Shown here: positions 6,263 to 7,556 of the stretch, piece after piece
Layout of the letters: each line of letters opens with the position of its first letter
Position numbering within the stretch: the first letter of the stretch is position 1
Assembly: GCA_031258625.1 (NCBI GenBank)
Contig: JAIRMO010000133.1
Coordinates: forward strand, 1 to 7,556
Source of the DNA: Spirochaetaceae bacterium
Lineage (GTDB): Bacteria; Spirochaetota; Spirochaetia; Treponematales; Breznakiellaceae
Direction of reading: 5' to 3'
DNA length: 7,556 nt
The notes under the pieces: generated by a model
Told to the model about the DNA's origin: nothing
Database searches by the model: none
Seen by the model: the letters and a program-made list of their open reading frames with translations, nothing else
Made by a program: the position numbers and the translations under genes

Positions 6263-7324
6263 GTGGTAGAAAACGTGAGGTCTTCTAATTCTGTTCCGGC
6301 TTTAGTAATCGTGGCCCTGGTTATGGGTTTGATTATCGGTTTTGTTTTTGGGTTAACCCTGCCGTCTCTGGTTTCGTCTAAATCCGAAAGGGTATTGGCC
6401 TATGAGGAAGTAGCGGCTCAGTCCGCGGTGGAAGAGGCGGCGAAACTTGCGGTTCAGCGTGGTTTTGACAGTCCCGAATACGATCTGGTTTATAAAACCC
6501 TTTCGGGGGGAGAACTATACGACGGCCCTTCCCTGGCCCAATCCATGCCTATCGAGACCAAGGAGGTATGGCTTTCGTGGATGCGGAATAACCGCAACGA
6601 TTCCCCGTTCTTTCTGGAAGAACGGTGGAAACTCGCCCATGACTTTGTGGAATCCTCGGAATTACGGCGCCCCCAGGATGTACGGGCCTTTTTATTGGCC
6701 CCCCGGGAGCATTTTGTCCGGGAGCAGAACCTGAACCTGGCCTATGCCGATACCTGGCTGCCCATAGGATTTGGGGCCACCATTACGGACCCTGATGTGG
6801 TGGCGATGATGACGACCACCCTCGACATCAAATCCGGGGACCGTGTCCTGGAAATCGGAACCGGTTCGGGGTATCAGTCGGCTATTTTAGCCTACCTGAC
6901 CCAGGAGGTGTATACTATCGAAATAATCAAACCCCTTTATATCGAGACCGATGCCCTCTACCGGGATTTGGAGAAGTCCTTTCCCGCCTATGGCTCCATT
7001 AACCGGAAATTAGGAGACGGTTATTACGGCTGGGAGGAATACGCCCCCTTCGATAAGATCCTTGTTACCTGCTCTATCGATCATATCCCCCCGCCCCTGC
7101 TCAAACAGCTCAAGGCCGATGGAATTATGGTACTGCCCCTGGGACCTCCGGGGCGGCAATATATCATGGAGGTCAAGAAAAATATTGCCGAAGACGGGAA
7201 CATTACCCTGACCCGGCGGGACGTGTATAACGGCCTGGGGGTTAGTTTTATTCCCTTCCGGGATGAGACCGGAGCCTCCTATTCCACTTCAGTCCCGGTC
7301 GAGAAAAAAGTCATCTCCCAATGA
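6263..7324 (+). CDS. Membrane-anchored protein L-isoaspartate O-methyltransferase-like protein
   Basis: Residues about 145-335 are a PCMT (Pcm) domain, which in the family uses S-adenosylmethionine to methylate isoaspartyl residues of damaged proteins. Visible: REHFV (148-152), YADTWLPIGFGATIT (161-175), VLEIGTGSGYQSA (motif I, 195-207), VYTIE (216-220), GDGYYGW (251-257), APFDKILVT (261-269), IPPPLLKQL (275-283) and VSFIPF (327-332). The domain looks intact. The usual catalytic Ser of GQTIS/QATIS is Thr175 and the Gln is Gly. Unlike ordinary Pcm (about 200-220 residues) it is 353 residues, with one hydrophobic segment (about 12-35) and a linker domain (36-145) of unknown role. Since SAM is cytosolic, the domain should face the cytoplasm. 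The start is uncertain: GTG at 6263 has no ribosome binding site and coincides with the predicted transcript start; GTG at 6275 is an alternative. The gene diverges from the spermidine-synthase-like membrane protein. Confidence 0.85.
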   Translation: MVENVRSSNSVPALVIVALVMGLIIGFVFGLTLPSLVSSKSERVLAYEEVAAQSAVEEAAKLAVQRGFDSPEYDLVYKTLSGGELYDGPSLAQSMPIETKEVWLSWMRNNRNDSPFFLEERWKLAHDFVESSELRRPQDVRAFLLAPREHFVREQNLNLAYADTWLPIGFGATITDPDVVAMMTTTLDIKSGDRVLEIGTGSGYQSAILAYLTQEVYTIEIIKPLYIETDALYRDLEKSFPAYGSINRKLGDGYYGWEEYAPFDKILVTCSIDHIPPPLLKQLKADGIMVLPLGPPGRQYIMEVKKNIAEDGNITLTRRDVYNGLGVSFIPFRDETGASYSTSVPVEKKVISQ

Positions 7325-7464
7325 GCCGCAGCGGAGTGGAACAGCCCGTGGATCAAAGGCCCGGCGCGGTTGGGGGCGCTTGATTGGAAGGCGGGCTGAT
7401 ACCCGGTTCGCGGGGCGTTGTTCCGGATCGGCGGTTTCCAAACCTCAAGTGTTGAAACAGGCGT
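7325..7464. other. Gap after the isoaspartyl methyltransferase-like gene
   Basis: No gene is visible here. The arms CAGCCCG (7342-7348) and CGGGCTG (7392-7398) are complementary, enclose ATCAA/TTGAT and GCGC/GCGC pairs, and could fold into one long interrupted hairpin. No T-tract follows it, so I do not call it a terminator. Confidence 0.4.
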
Positions 7465-7556
7465 TTAGTCTTCAAAAATCCATGAACAACGGGAAGCCAC
7501 GTCGGCAAACCATGCCTCGTTGTCTGTGGCCCGGCAGGTGATTTCCAGAGCTATGG
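7465..7556 (-). CDS. Possible C-terminal end of an unidentified gene (partial)
   Basis: On the minus strand one frame is open from the window edge to a TAA at 7467-7465 and gives 29 residues beginning IALEITCRATDNEAW and ending WIFED. The composition (mixed charges, Trp, acidic end) looks protein-like, and the other two minus-strand frames look less so. It would be convergent with the methyltransferase-like gene. I recognise no family. A chance open frame of this length is quite possible. Confidence 0.35.
   Translation of the reverse strand, partial: IALEITCRATDNEAWFADVASRCSWIFED

Noticed and set aside
7401..7420. GGTTCG motif suggesting a tRNA 3' half
   Set aside because: The T-loop consensus is not completed and no cloverleaf can be drawn around it.
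7263..7541. 92-codon plus-strand frame at the right end
   Set aside because: It starts inside the methyltransferase-like gene in another frame, has no ribosome binding site and is Arg/Ser/Pro-rich like other shadow frames.

Overview
The window is about 7.5 kb of a bacterial chromosome. It carries four complete protein genes that I can place in a family or class, one small lipoprotein of unknown role, and fragments of two further genes at the edges. Coding regions are rich in G/C homopolymer words, while the gaps are markedly A/T-rich. Promoters resemble the sigma-70 consensus and ribosome binding sites are GGAGG-like. Together with a GTP-type PEP carboxykinase, a Cys-anchored lipoprotein with an LTGC lipobox and a stand-alone cyclic-nucleotide-binding protein, this fits a spirochaete of the Treponema type, possibly a gut (termite) treponeme. 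That assignment is inference from gene content and style, not from a marker gene.

Layout. 1-46 (-): first 15 codons of an unidentified gene, divergent from pckG. 206-2026 (+): pckG, GTP-dependent phosphoenolpyruvate carboxykinase, with every catalytic motif intact. 2027-2146: a convergent gap packed with three consecutive hairpins. 2147-2689 (-): a 180-residue lipoprotein with its own promoter. 2960-3397 (-): a 145-residue protein that is only a cyclic-nucleotide-binding domain. 3415-5934 (-): an 839-residue polytopic membrane protein with a spermidine-synthase/SAM-methyltransferase fold inserted between two membrane blocks. The last two genes lie 17 bases apart and form an operon; the lipoprotein gene is downstream in the same direction. 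5935-6262: a divergent regulatory gap with overlapping promoters. 6263-7324 (+): a membrane-anchored protein L-isoaspartate methyltransferase-like protein. 7325-7556: a gap and what may be the C-terminal tail of a minus-strand gene.

How the parts may work together. pckG interconverts oxaloacetate and PEP and is probably an independent metabolic unit. The more unusual part is 2960-7324: two membrane-tethered proteins with SAM-binding folds, transcribed away from each other from a compact promoter region, one of them co-transcribed with a nucleotide-sensor-like protein whose phosphate-binding arginine is shifted by one position. No substrate can be named for either methyltransferase-fold protein, so a joint function is a hypothesis only.
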